A stretch of 64,000 nt of DNA from Strigops habroptila (taxonomy: Eukaryota > Chordata > Aves > Psittaciformes > Psittacidae). Positions 1-26,999 of this stretch are shown piece after piece (within the stretch, counting starts at the first letter, position 1; each line of letters opens with the position of its first letter). A program made the translations under genes and the position numbers. The stretch is from assembly GCF_004027225.2 (NCBI RefSeq), contig NC_044289.2, forward strand, positions 2,965,761 through 3,029,760, in the 5' to 3' direction. Below the pieces are notes generated by a model that saw only the letters and a list, made by a program, of their open reading frames with translations, was not told the origin of the DNA and made no database searches.

Positions 1-588
1 TTGCCGTTCCTGGAAGAGCCCATGTCCTGCAAGTGGGCATGAAGACATGGCTGTAGCTGTTACCTCCTGCTCTGGAACTGCATGCATGTTGAACTGGGTC
101 CAGGCAGTTTGCATCCCATCTTGCCGCTCCTTAGTTTCCTTAATCATCTCCCCAGGGACACACAGTGTCTCCGAGGCTTGTGCAGAGAAGGTTGAAGGTA
201 TCTTGTCTCTTGGGTTCCTCCGTGCAGTATAACCTGGCTCCTGGAAAGACATGTGAGGTGTTTGCTTCTGCACTCCCTTGTCCCTTGGGCATTGAAACAA
301 GTCCCCCTGCGCTGCAGATCCCCAGCATCACTTCCAAGACAGGTGACTTCTAGTGTAAAACCACCATGAATGAAATCTTTGCAGCTGCAGAGAGGGGGTG
401 AGCACAGATGCAGTGGTGGGTAATCCTGGGGGATGGAGGAGGTGAGCAGCCCAGGGATGCTGGGAGGCCGTGGCTCCACGGAGGGCTGGGCACCTTTTGT
501 TTATGGGACAAGAGGCCGAGCCTGGCAGCCTGTTGGACAGACGTCATTTATCTCATCCTCAGTGTTGTCTGCCTCATCTCTGTTTTAC

Positions 589-717
589 AAGGCCAGGTGG
601 GACGGGGCTTGGAGCAACCTGCTCTAGTGGAAGGTGTCCCTGCCCGTGGCAGGGGGCTGGAACTGGATGAGCTTTAAGGTCCCTTCCAGCCCAAACCAGT
701 TCATGATTCCATGATTC
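589..717 (+). mobile_element. CR1 LINE 3' fragment
   Basis: 5'-truncated copy with the standard CR1 3' end: GGAGCAACCTGCTCTAGTGG, TGCCCGTGGCAGGGGGCTGG, then the octamer tail TGATTCCATGATTC. Confidence 0.9.
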
Positions 718-1639
718 ACGCTTGATTTATCATTGCTATGGAGCTTCATGCTCACAACGCCACCCCTCAACTGGGGATGTTTCTATGGGGTTCCTCCCCG
801 CCCCTGGCTCTGCTCTCACCTTATCCAAATGGATTCTTTGCTTTGTTTTGGGGCATCACCTCCAGGAAACATGTGGATGCAAAGGGTGAGGCTCAGCAGC
901 TGTCACAGACACCCAAAGCCACATGGGGACCCCTGTGCCCCCCATGCACTGCCTCCAGACACCGTGAGGCTGTTCTGCTGCTGCAGCCTGGCCACGGAGG
1001 GGCTCAGCTTTGCCATGCTGAGGTCCCTTCCAGTTTGCTGGCATTTTCTGCTCCCGATCCTAATCCAGTTACTATGGCTTACGGCACGGTTTGCCTCCTA
1101 GGGGCAAGCTTGGGATGGGCTGCGTGGCTGCTGGGCTGCTGCCATTTGAAGGGTTTATTGGCATTATGGAGTGCAGGCAAATTCCTGCAGCTTTCCCAGC
1201 CTTCCAGTGCCGACCCTGCTGCAAACCCCCCCAGCCCCATTCCTGGGGGGAAGCACCCTGTGGAGGAACAGCTCCAGGCTGTGCCAATGGGCTTTGCCCA
1301 GGCAGCAGCTCACACTGGACACAGCCTCATCCTAATATAATGGTTGCTACAACCCAAGGGATAAACAAGCAGGAGCTCTTAGCGCTGCAAGCCCAGGCTT
1401 CCTTCCAGCAAGGTTTGGTTGGGTTTTTTCCAAGGTCCCTGCTCCCTGCCCTGCTCAGCTGCTGCCTGGGGAAGCCGCATGGCAAATGGGAGCAGATGCG
1501 GTCAGCACTGGAGCAGGATGCAGACAGCCCTGTGTGCCTCTGCAATTAGATTCAAGCCACGATTCGCATGACTTTGGTGGTGAAAGGTTGTTTTCCACCA
1601 CCCTGCTGCAGAGCACCTGAGATGCATAATTCATTTTAC

Positions 1640-1745
1640 ATAGAATCCCAGACTGGTTTGGGTTGGGAGGGACCTTAAAGCTCATCCGGTTCCAACCCCC
1701 TGCCACAGGCAGGGACACCTTCCACTAGAGCAGGTTGCTCAACCT
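1640..1745 (-). mobile_element. CR1 LINE 3' fragment, antisense
   Basis: Reverse complement of the CR1 3' end, from ATAGAATCCCAGACTGG through CCACTAGAGCAGGTTGC. Confidence 0.9.
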
Positions 1746-3360
1746 TGCCCATGAAAGCTCCTAAGGAATAGATGCCATGAACAATCTCCCCTGGCTGGTT
1801 TGTGTTACAAGGCAGTGTCCCCAGGGCTGTGGCACTGCGGTGTGGGGTGGGCAGTGCTGGTGATGGGTCTCCATCGGGTGCATCGCAGTGTCACTGGGCT
1901 GTCTGGTGCTGTTCATCCTTGGGGGGGTTCACCCCTGAGCTGTCCAGGGGTGGACATGCTTTTAGTGATGCCCCTTCACAGGACAGTCTCCGGCTGTCCC
2001 TGGAGCAGCCTCAGCCCTGGCACACCCCGCTGCGCATCTCGGTGCCTCGGGGCTGTTTCTGCCCTGCTCTCGTTCTCCAGACCCCCCAGCATGAAGCAGA
2101 GCGGGAGGGGGGGCAGCAGGGCGCTGGTGGCCGCGGTGCCGCTGGGCTCCGGCAGCCTGGACCAGCAGATAATCCGGGATTGTCTCATTGACGTTCCTTG
2201 TTTATCATGTAGTGTTTAAAGCCAACAGTGAGCGACTGTGCCTTGTCCCTGCAGCTGCTGCTCCCCCTCCCGGGCTCTGCTTCGCCTTTAGGGGGAATTC
2301 CTGCAGCTGGGGCTTTGTCCAGCGGGATGAGCGGGCAGCGAGCGTGCCAGCGCCTGGCAGAGCCGGCACAGCGCTGCTCCCCCCGCCTGCAGGTCACTGT
2401 CATGGGTCAGGAGCAGCGGGGTCCTGTCCCCTCTGCCTGAAGGGAATCGGGGCTGTGCATCCCCGCTGCCGGTGCTGGATCCTCATCTTGTGGCCTTGTC
2501 ATGGAGCAAGGCAGCGGCAGGAGCCCCTCACTTCTCAAGTGGCATTTGGTAGTGATGGGAGGTGTTCAGTGGTGGGGTTATTTTGCCTGGAAAGCAGATG
2601 TTTGTTCCCTTCCCAGGAGCGTGCCAGGTCCAGTGGGTCTTCTCGAGGAGGAGAGCAGCCAGTGTGATGGCTGGAGCTTTGCTTGGAGGATTTGTGTTGA
2701 GAGGATGTTCACAGGGATGTGAAAAGAGCTTTCGGCAGTGCAGCCTGTGTGGGTCCTCAGGGACAGGAGGGGACAGTCCTTGAACATCCCCAGTGGCCAC
2801 GGCCCTGTGCTGTATAGGGAGGTGGCACTGGGGCTGCGGCTGTTGCAAGGTTCCCACAGCTCTGGAGGAGGCTTTGGGTCAGCGTTGGTGCCTGCAGGAT
2901 GTCAGCCCTGGCCCTGCTGTGACAGTGACACCACAGCTCCATGCCAGAGGCTCTGCTGGGCTGGGAGGGGTTTGCCACCATGACAGCTGATGGGACTGGG
3001 AAGGGGTGGAACAGGGGACCCGGCCCAGTGGTTGCTGCTTGGTGGCAACATGAGGGACAACCTCTGGTTCCTGGCGCTGGCAGCATCTCGCTGTGTCCCC
3101 GTGTTGCCTCCTCGTCCTCGCCTGCCATCTCCTCCTGCTCCCGCCTGCCTCCCTGACACATCTTTTCCAAAGACATCCCACATTCTCCCCGCCGTGGCTG
3201 CCACCTGTGCTGCTCCTGCAGCTCCTCTCCCTCCCCCATCTTCCTCTTTCTTTCACCACCAACAGGCGCCCGTGTTGGCTGCTCCCCTGTTGTGGCTGGG
3301 TCACCAGTGGGTGATGGTGCCTGACTGGCTCTGAGCCCTGTTCCTGCAAGGATGGGGCTT

Positions 3361-3672
3361 GACTGGAGAGAGACTCTTCATCAGGGGCTGTAGCAATAGG
3401 ACAAGGGGTGATGGGTTCAAACTGAAACAGGGGAAGTTCAGGTTAGATATAAGGAAGAAGTTCTTCACTGTGAGGGTGATGAGGCGCTGGCACAGGGTGC
3501 CCAGAGAAGTTATAAATGTTCCATCTCTGGCAGAGTGTTCAAGGCCAGGTTGGACAGAGCCTTGGGTGACATGGTCTAGTGTGAGGAGTCCCTGCCCATG
3601 GCAGGGGGTTGGAACTGGGTGAGCTTAATGTCCTTTCCAATCCAAACAATTCTGTGATTCTGTGAATCTATG
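3361..3672 (+). mobile_element. CR1 LINE 3' fragment
   Basis: Contains GATGGGTTCAAACTGAAACA, AGATATAAGGAAGAAGTTCT and the octamer tail; about 0.3 kb of the 3' end, stopping about 140 bp before exon A. Confidence 0.9.
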
Positions 3673-3686
3673 AGCCGAGGGGTTGA

Positions 3687-19426
<15,740 letters not shown>

Positions 19427-19529
19427 GGCCGGGGGGCCGGGGGCTGCAGCGTGCCTGCTATCCATGCTCCTGCCGGGACAGCGCCCGCGCTGACGCCCCG
19501 CGGGGCCCCGCTTGGAAGTGGTGTGCGCA

Positions 19530-19591
19530 CATCTGTCTCCTCACCATGGGAACATCTGTCTCCTCAGCATGGGCACATCTGTCTCCTAACT
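19530..19591. repeat. Triplicated 23-bp repeat
   Basis: Three near-identical copies of ACATCTGTCTCCTCAxCATG followed by GGA or GGC, about 100 bp after the MTCL2 stop. Confidence 0.85.
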
Positions 19592-19945
19592 GTCCCCTCG
19601 CCCCTGGGGATGCTTAGGAAGCAGATGTGGAGCCGGAGGCAGAGGCTGCCGGTAGCCCTTGGGGTGTGTGGTGACATCCACCTGTGTGAGACCCGCTCCT
19701 GTGGAGCCACTGCCAGCACTGGGGGGTCCTCACCGGTGGTGATCCCTCCGGGAATACCAGCTGAGACCCCACCATGCCAAGGGCTCACCGGGGCCTGGAA
19801 AGGGGAGAGCAGCCAGGGGGGCTGCTTGTGTAGATAGGGCAGGGCTGGGGGGAAGTGCGGTGGGGACACTGGATGGATGCAATGGATGGGGGCACGATGC
19901 CGTGTTGGCCCCTGCAGCTCCTGCCAGTGCTGTCCACCCTGCCAG

Positions 19946-20055
19946 AGCTCCAGCGCATCCCTGCGGGAGCTCCAGCACATCCCTGCGGGAGCTCCACCGC
20001 ATCCCTGTGGGAGCTCCAGTGCATCCCTGCGGGATCTCCAGCACATCCCTGCCAG
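19946..20055. repeat. 22-bp minisatellite, 5 copies
   Basis: Copies start at 19946, 19968, 19990, 20012 and 20034, exactly 22 bp apart; unit AGCTCCAGCGCATCCCTGCG plus GG with one to three changes per copy. Confidence 0.93.
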
Positions 20056-20816
20056 CCCCGATTGCACTGTGGTTGCATCAGCCGCGGGGCCGCACGTGCT
20101 TCCCGGGCAGGAAGGAGGCGGGGAAGGTCCCTGCGGTCACCCAGGCTGGGCTGGGCTGGGTGCGGGGCCCTCCCTGGGCACCCTTCTGCTCTGGGGGTCT
20201 GCTGAGGTCCTGCACTGCCGGGAAGGGCCCGGGTGCTCCCCCTGGATCCTCTGGATGCAGAGATGGGGTGTCTGGGTGCCCAGTGTGGGGAGAGGCAGCG
20301 TGTGCCTCTGTGTGTGCACACTGATGTGTGCATATCTCCTGCCACCTTCACGAGGGGCCACGGCTGTGGTGCCCCCCTGCACTGCACCCACCTCCCTGCC
20401 TGGGGCCACTTGTAGTTATTTGCTCCTCCAAGTGCTGAATATCCATATTTCTCTTTCTTTTTTTCCTCTCTTTTTTTATTTCCCCTCCCCTTTTGGCTCT
20501 GCCCAACTCCAGACAGCCTGCAATGTAAAACCAGGTGCATTTTACAGACACCAAATCGAGCTGCCTGTGAGATGCACCAATTGCATTAAGAGATTGTGGG
20601 TTTGGGAGCTGCAGCGTGGCCCCCGGTCACCACCAGCAAAAGCCTTACCTGGGGAGGGAGGGGGGCAGCAGCCACAGCCCCCCATGGCAGTGCAACACTC
20701 ACACAGAGCAGCCCCAGAGAGAACAGCAGTTTTGGAGGTGGCTGCCTGACCTATTTGCAAGCTGCTGCCAGGGGCCAGGCAGGGATTCAGGGGGATGGAG
20801 CTGCCTGTAGGTGCCT

Positions 20817-21336
20817 CCAGGGGCTCTGCATTGCCCTGGGGCTCTGTACACAGCTCTAGGGGCTCGCTGCATGGCTCTTGGGGCTCTGTGCATTGCTCTT
20901 GAGTCCATGTATGCTGCTCCAGGGGCCCTGTACACAGCTCTAGGGGCTCTGTGCATCGCTCTGGGGCTCTCCATTGCTCCTGGGGCTCTGTACACAGCTC
21001 TAGGGGCTCTGTACACAGCTCTGGGGCTCTGTACACAGCTCCAGGGACTCTGTGCATTGCTCTAGGGCCTCTGTGCATTGCTCTAGGGACTCTGCACATT
21101 GCTCTAGGGGCTCTGTACACAGCTCTAGGGCTCTTTGTACATGGTTCTAGGGGCTCTGTGCATCGCTCTAGGGCTCTGGACACTGCTCTAGGGCTCAGTG
21201 CATTGCTCTGGAGCTCTGTACACAGCTCTAGGTGCTCTGTACACAGCTCCAGGGCCTCTGCACACAGCTGTAAGTGCTCTGTACACAGCTCTAAGTGCTC
21301 TGTACACAGCTCCAGCGCCTCTGCACATTACTGTCA
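20817..21336. repeat. 21-bp minisatellite, about 24 copies
   Basis: Unit GGGGCTCTGTACACAGCTCT plus A, alternating with a TGTGCATTGCTCT variant; some units are longer. It lies in the putative MTCL2 3' UTR and gives repetitive open frames on both strands that are not genes. Confidence 0.9.
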
Positions 21337-22116
21337 TCTTGCAGCTTGGCCTCAGAGCCGCTGCTGCAGCCGCTGCCCCTCCTGCCCCAGCCCCACAGCA
21401 GCATCACTGCCAGGTCACAGCCTCTGCCAGCATCTCCGGGCCGGCCGCTCACTGCCTGTGTCTCTGGACACGCCAGCATCAGCCAGGGCCAGCAGGCCCA
21501 GCACCGATGGCCTTCAGCTCCTTGGGGCACCTGGCCAGCCCCTGGGGGACCCCCGGCTGTGGGACACGTGGGGCAGGCACTGCCCACCCTCACCAGCAGC
21601 ATTCCTGCCATGGAAGTGGGGTCCCTGCACTGCCACGGGCAACCTGCTGTACATAGATCCTTTGGGGGTGGTTTTTAGCATTTTCATTGGTAACAGGGGG
21701 TTTGGTTTGGTTTGTTGGGTTTTTATTTTTAAAGACTCTACTTTTGGAATGTGGTTTCTCATTTTTACAACTGCCTTTGAATGATTTGTAATATTGGTCG
21801 CTTCTGTCTGACTCTGTAAATAGTGGTGCTGGTGTCTCCTGCGGGGTCGGGGCTGAGCTCACGCTGGTGATGGGTCTGTAGAAGCAATGGGGAGGGTCTG
21901 CTGGAGGTGGGGAGGCGGCTGGTGCTGCCTCAGCCCCTCACAGCCTCTGCCCTGTCCTCCCCACACACCAGTGCGAAGCCCAAGCTGCTTTGGGCAAAGC
22001 CCCGCTTGCCCCTGCCCTGTCCTCCTGCTTCCTCTCGCCAAGGTCGCATGAAGGGCACCTCCTGCCCCGATGACAGGCCCCTGTCCCCCCGTCCCATGCC
22101 TGCTTGTCGTGTGATG

Positions 22117-22122
22117 AATAAA
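22117..22122 (+). terminator. Candidate proximal poly(A) signal AATAAA
   Basis: AATAAA within GTGATGAATAAAGGCC, followed within about 40 bp by a TTGGTGCTG-type GT-rich element. It comes after the single-copy part of the putative MTCL2 3' UTR and just before the CR1 copy at 22257. Confidence 0.55.
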
Positions 22123-22256
22123 GGCCCTGCAACCCCTCAGCCCTGCCCTTGGTGCTGCCTTCCCGTGCTGCGGGGCCTGGGTGCCTGTCCTGCCTGGGGC
22201 ACTGGTGCTGCTGCGGGGGGGGGGGGGCTGTGGCACCCATGGGTGGGGAGTTGGAG

Positions 22257-22520
22257 GATCATAGAATAGTTTGGGTTGGGAGGGACCTTCAAAGCTCATC
22301 TAGTCCAAGCCCCTGCAATGAGCAGGGACATCTTCAACTAGATCAGGTTGCCCAGAACCACATCCACCCTGGCCTGGGATGTCTCCAGGGATGGGGCATC
22401 CACCACCTCTTCGAACAACCTGTGCCAGTGTTTTACCACCCTCATCATAAAGAATCTCTTCCTCACATCCAGCCTGAATCTCCCTCTTTTAGTTTAAAAC
22501 CATCACCCCTCGTCCTGTCA
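22257..22520 (-). mobile_element. CR1 LINE 3' fragment, antisense (different subfamily)
   Basis: Antisense CR1 starting ATCATAGAATAGTTTGGG, with the GATCAGGTTGCCCAGAACCA and CATAAAGAATCTCTTCCTCA variants, which differ from most copies in the window. A run of 11 G lies just upstream (22217-22227). Confidence 0.87.
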
Positions 22521-22565
22521 CAGAGGTTCAGGATGTAGACCCTGCCAGCTGCCCAGCCACACACT

Positions 22566-23520
22566 GTGTCCCATCCTCTCCTCAGCCACCCGTCTCCCCA
22601 ACACCATCCCCATGTGCTGACTCCAGCTGGGCTCCTTGTCATTGCCTATGGGCCCTCCGTGGCCTCGCCACCAGGGCTGTCACCACACCACTTGGCTCTG
22701 CATTGTTCTTGTGATGCTGGTGTTGCTCATGCCTCCCCTGTCATGTCCGATCCTGCCCAGCAGCTCACCCCAGCCTGCACAGGGACCCCACATCCCCTTG
22801 CCCACCTTCTTCATCCCCCTCCACCTCCCATTGTCTCCCACCCTTCCTTATGCCCCAATACTGCCCGCTATTTTCCTGTTCTTCCTCATCCTCCACTTCC
22901 ATCTGCCCAGTCCTCATCCTCCTCCAACCTCTCTTTTCTTCTTCATTGTCCTTCACTTCCCACCGTATCCCACACCTTCTCTCTCATCCTCCATCTCCTA
23001 CCTCTTCTTCCTCCACCTCAGTCTCTCTCTCCTTCCTGTGAACCTCCACCTCCCATCGTTACCCCTCCTTTTTCATGCTCTTTCACCTCTTGCCCTGTCC
23101 CTCCTCATACTCGACCTCTGGCTATCTCCCCATCCCTTGGCATTCACCTCCCAGTCTCCCTCATACTCCTCCACCTCTCAAGTCTCCCCGTCTCTCCTTC
23201 TCCTCCAAGTGTCCCCCCTACCTCACAGATCTCCCCTCCACCCCTCCTGACCTCCAGCCATCCTCTCTTACCCCCAACCGTCCTCCCTCCCTCACACCTC
23301 CCTCTCTCATGTGCTTTCATTCTCCTTCACATCCCAACTGCATCTTGTCCTCCCATCTTCTCCCAGCCTGACCTCTGCCATTCATCCTCTCCTCCTTCCT
23401 CCCTGCACTCTTTTACTCCCAGCACATCTGACTCCTGCTGTTACCTTCTCCTCTTCTTCCTTCCCCTGCCTTGTCTCCTGTCCCTCACCAACCCAGGAAA
23501 GCCACCACCAGCACAGCTAT
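22566..23520. repeat. Long pyrimidine-rich (CT) tract
   Basis: Nearly 1 kb in which the + strand is dominated by C and T with scattered ACCTCC-like short repeats. The 396-codon open frame across it is Ser/Pro/Leu/His low complexity and is not accepted as coding. Confidence 0.85.
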
Positions 23521-23971
23521 CCCTGATGCAAGCAGGAAGGGCCCTTCCTGTTGGGGATGGGATGTGGGGCTGGGTTAGCTGGAGAATCAGCCTCCCACCC
23601 CATCCCCACTACTTGCACAGCAGAGGTGATGGCCACAGCTTGCACATTCATGCTGGACACCAGGAAACACTTCTCCCTAGGGCTGGTGCAGCTGGAACTG
23701 GTCACTGGGGAAGTGGGAGGATCTCTGCCCTTAGAAGGTTTACCTCAGCCAGATAAAGTCACCAGTGTCCTGATTTAGCATAGCAATAACTATTTTTGAA
23801 CACAGAGCTTGGCCCAGAGCCCCCGGGATCCATTCAAACACACACATCTCTGGGAGACTCCCCAAGCAGTGAAGGGTTTCCGAGAGGAGCAAGAAAGGCC
23901 AGAGATGGCTTTTGAATGCAGTGCTTGGGATGCTGCAGGACATGAGGATCTGTCCCTGCCACTTGCAGCTG

Positions 23972-24345
23972 CTCCATGCTGCTCAAGCAGGACCATCCCA
24001 TGCTGCTCAAGCAGGACCATCCCATGCTGCTCAAGCGGGCCACCCTATGCGTCCTGAGCAGGATCACATCAGCCCGCTTGGGCAGGACCATCCCACGCTG
24101 CTTGAGCGTGACCATGGTCCTCAAGCAGAACCATCCCATGCTGCTTGAGCAGGACCATTCCACAGTGCCTGAGCAGCAACACCCCATGCTGCTCTAGCAG
24201 GACCCCTCCAGGCTGCTTGAGCAGGATCACCCTATGTAGCTTGAGCAGAACCTTCCCACGTTGCTCAAGCAGGACCAGCCCATGTAGCTCAAGCAGGACC
24301 ACTCCAGGCTGTTGAAGCAGGACCATCCCAGCCTGCTTGAGTACC
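23972..24345. repeat. 24-bp minisatellite with hairpin core, about 15 copies
   Basis: Unit CATGCTGCTCAAGCAGGACC plus ATCC. Each unit carries the inverted repeat CTGCT..AGCAG, and copies occur with the core in either form (CTGCTCAAGCAG or CTGCTTGAGCAG). Confidence 0.9.
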
Positions 24346-24947
24346 ATGGGGCAGGCGAAAGTGGCTTCCTGAAAGACTGCCAGATCCCAGGCCAGTGACA
24401 TGACCCCTTGGACCCCAGAGCCAGGGACACTTGCATCATCTTTGTTTTCCTTCCCCTGGGCTGGGCCATGCACCCCTTTTCAGTGACTTTATGGCTGCAC
24501 GAGGGCACAAGGCTGCTGCCAAGGGGGGAAAAGGTCTCCTCTCCATCCCAAGGGAGCCCCATAACCTGAGGGACCTGCCTGCAGGGCCCCCTGAGAGCAT
24601 CCCACGTCACTCACGCACAAGGACCAGCAGCCTCCCTTGAATGCAGACTTTGCCTTGGAGGCTCCCAGCCATGCCACGGAGGGGACACTGCCCCTTCCAA
24701 GGTGCTGTGTCTGTGGGACCATGCCCCTGCAATCCAGGCAGTGTCTGGGTGGGCTGGGGGTGACCTTTCTAAAGCATTCCTGTCCACATGCCTTCCTGGC
24801 TGGGAAATCTGGGGGAGGGTGGAGGGAACTTACTACCTGTGTTAGAAACTAGCTGAAGTTCTGTGTCTCCCCAAGCTGGGTTTCTTATTCCAACTGTTCA
24901 AACTGTTGTATATTGTACTGGGATTTTTACATGGAATTATTGTAGAA

Positions 24948-25014
24948 AATAAAAATTTAAACCAAGTCTGTTAAAAAATTAACATTAAAAATCTCTATGA
25001 AAAAAAAAAATAAA
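24948..25014 (+). terminator. Candidate distal poly(A) signals AATAAA (24948 and 25009)
   Basis: AATAAA at 24948-24953, and another at 25009-25014 after a run of A. The preceding 100 bp are AT-rich and include TGTATATT at 24907-24914, close to a Pumilio site (UGUAnAUA). This is typical of the end of a long 3' UTR, probably MTCL2's, though another transcript is possible. Confidence 0.5.
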
Positions 25015-26159
25015 TCAAAGCTGTCTCCAAGTCCTCTTCTTCCAAAAACGGGTCAGAGCAGTGATGCGTCTCCAGTGGTGGCTCTCCGGTCCCCAGCCCT
25101 GCCTGCCACAGCCCCTGGGGGCACCAGCTATGGTGAAGATGCAGCTCCTGTGGTTGGTGATGTCCTGGTGATGAAGGAAACCACCCCATCTCACTGCATC
25201 TCCTGCCTGTGGAGAGCCTGAGCCCCTGGTGCAAGGCAGCATGTGGTGTCTGTCGGTGACCCCCTTGGGTCCCCAGAAGTTGTGTCCACACCGTGGGGCA
25301 GGTCACAGTTGAATGCCTAGAGGCCAGTTTTGGGGTCCTGGATACCAAAAACATGGCTGGGATGGGACAAGCTGCTGCCTGTCCCCACTGAATATGGGAG
25401 CAGCTCCCAGATGAGTGGTCAAGAGCCTTTCCCCCTGCCCGTGGAGCTGCAGATCCAGCAGCCCTCCACAGCAAACAGCCAGCCCCTGGGCCAGATCCCA
25501 GGCCTGAGCTGCTCAGAGGGTTTGGTGCTGCGGATGCATGAGCCCACACCACCCTCTGGTGTCAGCACAGACCTCAGCTCCATGCCCGTCCTGCTCCAGC
25601 CGTGTCCCCTTGCTCCCAGGTCTCTCCTTCTACCAGAGCATCCTTGCACCACCCCAAATCCCACTCCTACTCCCAGCATATAGACATACCCACATGGTGT
25701 GGGGCAGGACATAGCCAAGCCAGAAGGAAGCAGAGCAAGAGCAAAGCAGACCTGCTTTGTTGGGTGCTGTCGTCAGCCCTCACAGTCCTACCAAGCACTG
25801 GTGCAGTCCTGCTACTCTCCAAGCTGTCTGAGCATGGGACCTGCTCCTGTGCCCACATACAAGCCCTCACCCTTGCCAGGAGTTCATGTCCACGTTTGGT
25901 GTTGGGGTGCAGGGCTGGACAACAGCCTGTGCAGGTAGGTAATGGCTTTCTTGCTGTTGGGTGCTGGAGAAGCTCCTGGGCAGCGCAGAAGCAGATGGTG
26001 CCAGGGGACAGTCTGGGGACAGTGTGCCCAGGCCCCATGGCTGGGATGAGACCAGCCAATGTGCAGCACCATGAGACGGTGCTGCAGTGAACTCATGCCT
26101 GGATCCTGCATCCCTGGCACTTCCAGCCTTCACTGGTAGCACCTCAGACCTCACACTAC
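25015..26159. other. Intergenic, no feature seen
   Basis: Between the distal poly(A) signal and the 60-bp array. GC-rich single-copy sequence; short open frames lack splice-site or family support. Confidence 0.6.
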
Positions 26160-26665
26160 TGGCACTGTGTGCCCTGCATTGCTGGCACTGTGGGCCCTGC
26201 ATTGCTGGCACTGTGGGCCCTGCATTGCCAGCATCACAGACCCCACATCACTGCCACTGCAGACCCTGCACACTGTCACCACGGACCCTGGCACAGCACT
26301 GCTGCATGGCTGGCACTGCAGACCCTGCACTGCTGTCACCACGGGCCCTGGCACAGCACTGCTGCATGGCTGGCACTGGGGACACTGCACTGCTGTCACC
26401 ACGGACCCTGGCACAGCACTGCTGCATGGCTGGCACTGCAGACCCTGCACACTGCCACCATGGGCCCTGGCGCAGCACTGCTGCATGGCTGGCACTGGGG
26501 ACACTGCACACTGTCACCATGGGCCCTGGCACAGCACTGCTGCGTGGCTGGCACTGGGGACACTGCACACTGTCACCATGGGCCCTGGCACAGTACTGCT
26601 GCGTGGCTGGCACTGGGGACACTGCACTGCTGTCACCACGGACCCTGGCACAGCACTGCTGCACG
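26160..26665. repeat. Compound minisatellite: 22-bp then 60-bp units
   Basis: Starts with about three 22-bp units (GTGGGCCCTGCATTGCTGGC plus AC), then six to seven units of exactly 60 bp containing ACCCTGGCACAGCACTGCTG and CATGGCTGGCACTG. Open on several frames of both strands only because of the repetition. Confidence 0.93.
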
Positions 26666-26999
26666 GCTGGAGCTCATCAGCAGAGGGCACAGCCCTGCTG
26701 CCTGCCCAGGCTGTGTGAGCCTGCACTACCCGCGGTGCCCGCAGGAGACGTGGCTGCTCCATGGGCCACAGCCCCTGAGCGCCCCAGAGCTGCAGCTCTT
26801 CCTCCCAGCTCAGTACCGCAGGCACACAAGGCAGCAGTTGCATTTATGGAGGTGTGAGGACACTCTGAAGCCTGGGGATAGCCTCCACATGGGAAAACCA
26901 GTTATTAAACCCCAACCTCCTCTAACGTGCTGCTGCTGAAAGCACCATCTCTCCTGAGCCCGGTTTCCCTTACTCTGCAGCCCAAGCTCCTACTGACCT

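Larger units (their letters stand above)
19427..24970 (+). other. MTCL2: MTCL2 3' untranslated region (probable extent)
   Basis: No conserved coding sequence follows the stop, apart from the alternative exon proposed at 20513. Single-copy stretches such as 21660-21830, T-rich and ending in GACTCTGTAAATAGTGG, look like ordinary 3' UTR. The rest is dominated by tandem arrays and a pyrimidine tract. Two poly(A) signals fit a short form (22117) and a long form (24948). Whether one transcript really spans the whole region cannot be decided from sequence. Confidence 0.5.

Noticed and set aside
2091..2219. Possible alternative first exon of MTCL2 starting MKQSGRGG
   Set aside because: GC-rich with an ATG, but the 42-codon frame ends in a stop with no usable donor and no CpG island around it.
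20542..21183. 213-codon minus-strand frame with RAPRAVY-type repeats
   Set aside because: Translation of the 21-bp minisatellite; open in several frames on both strands.
22566..23756. 396-codon + strand open frame rich in Ser, Pro, Leu and His
   Set aside because: Product of the pyrimidine tract, which lacks stop codons because it lacks purines; no domain, no conservation signal visible.
26087..26939. Overlapping 256-codon open frames rich in His, Trp and Cys
   Set aside because: They arise from translation of the 22/60-bp minisatellite in different frames.
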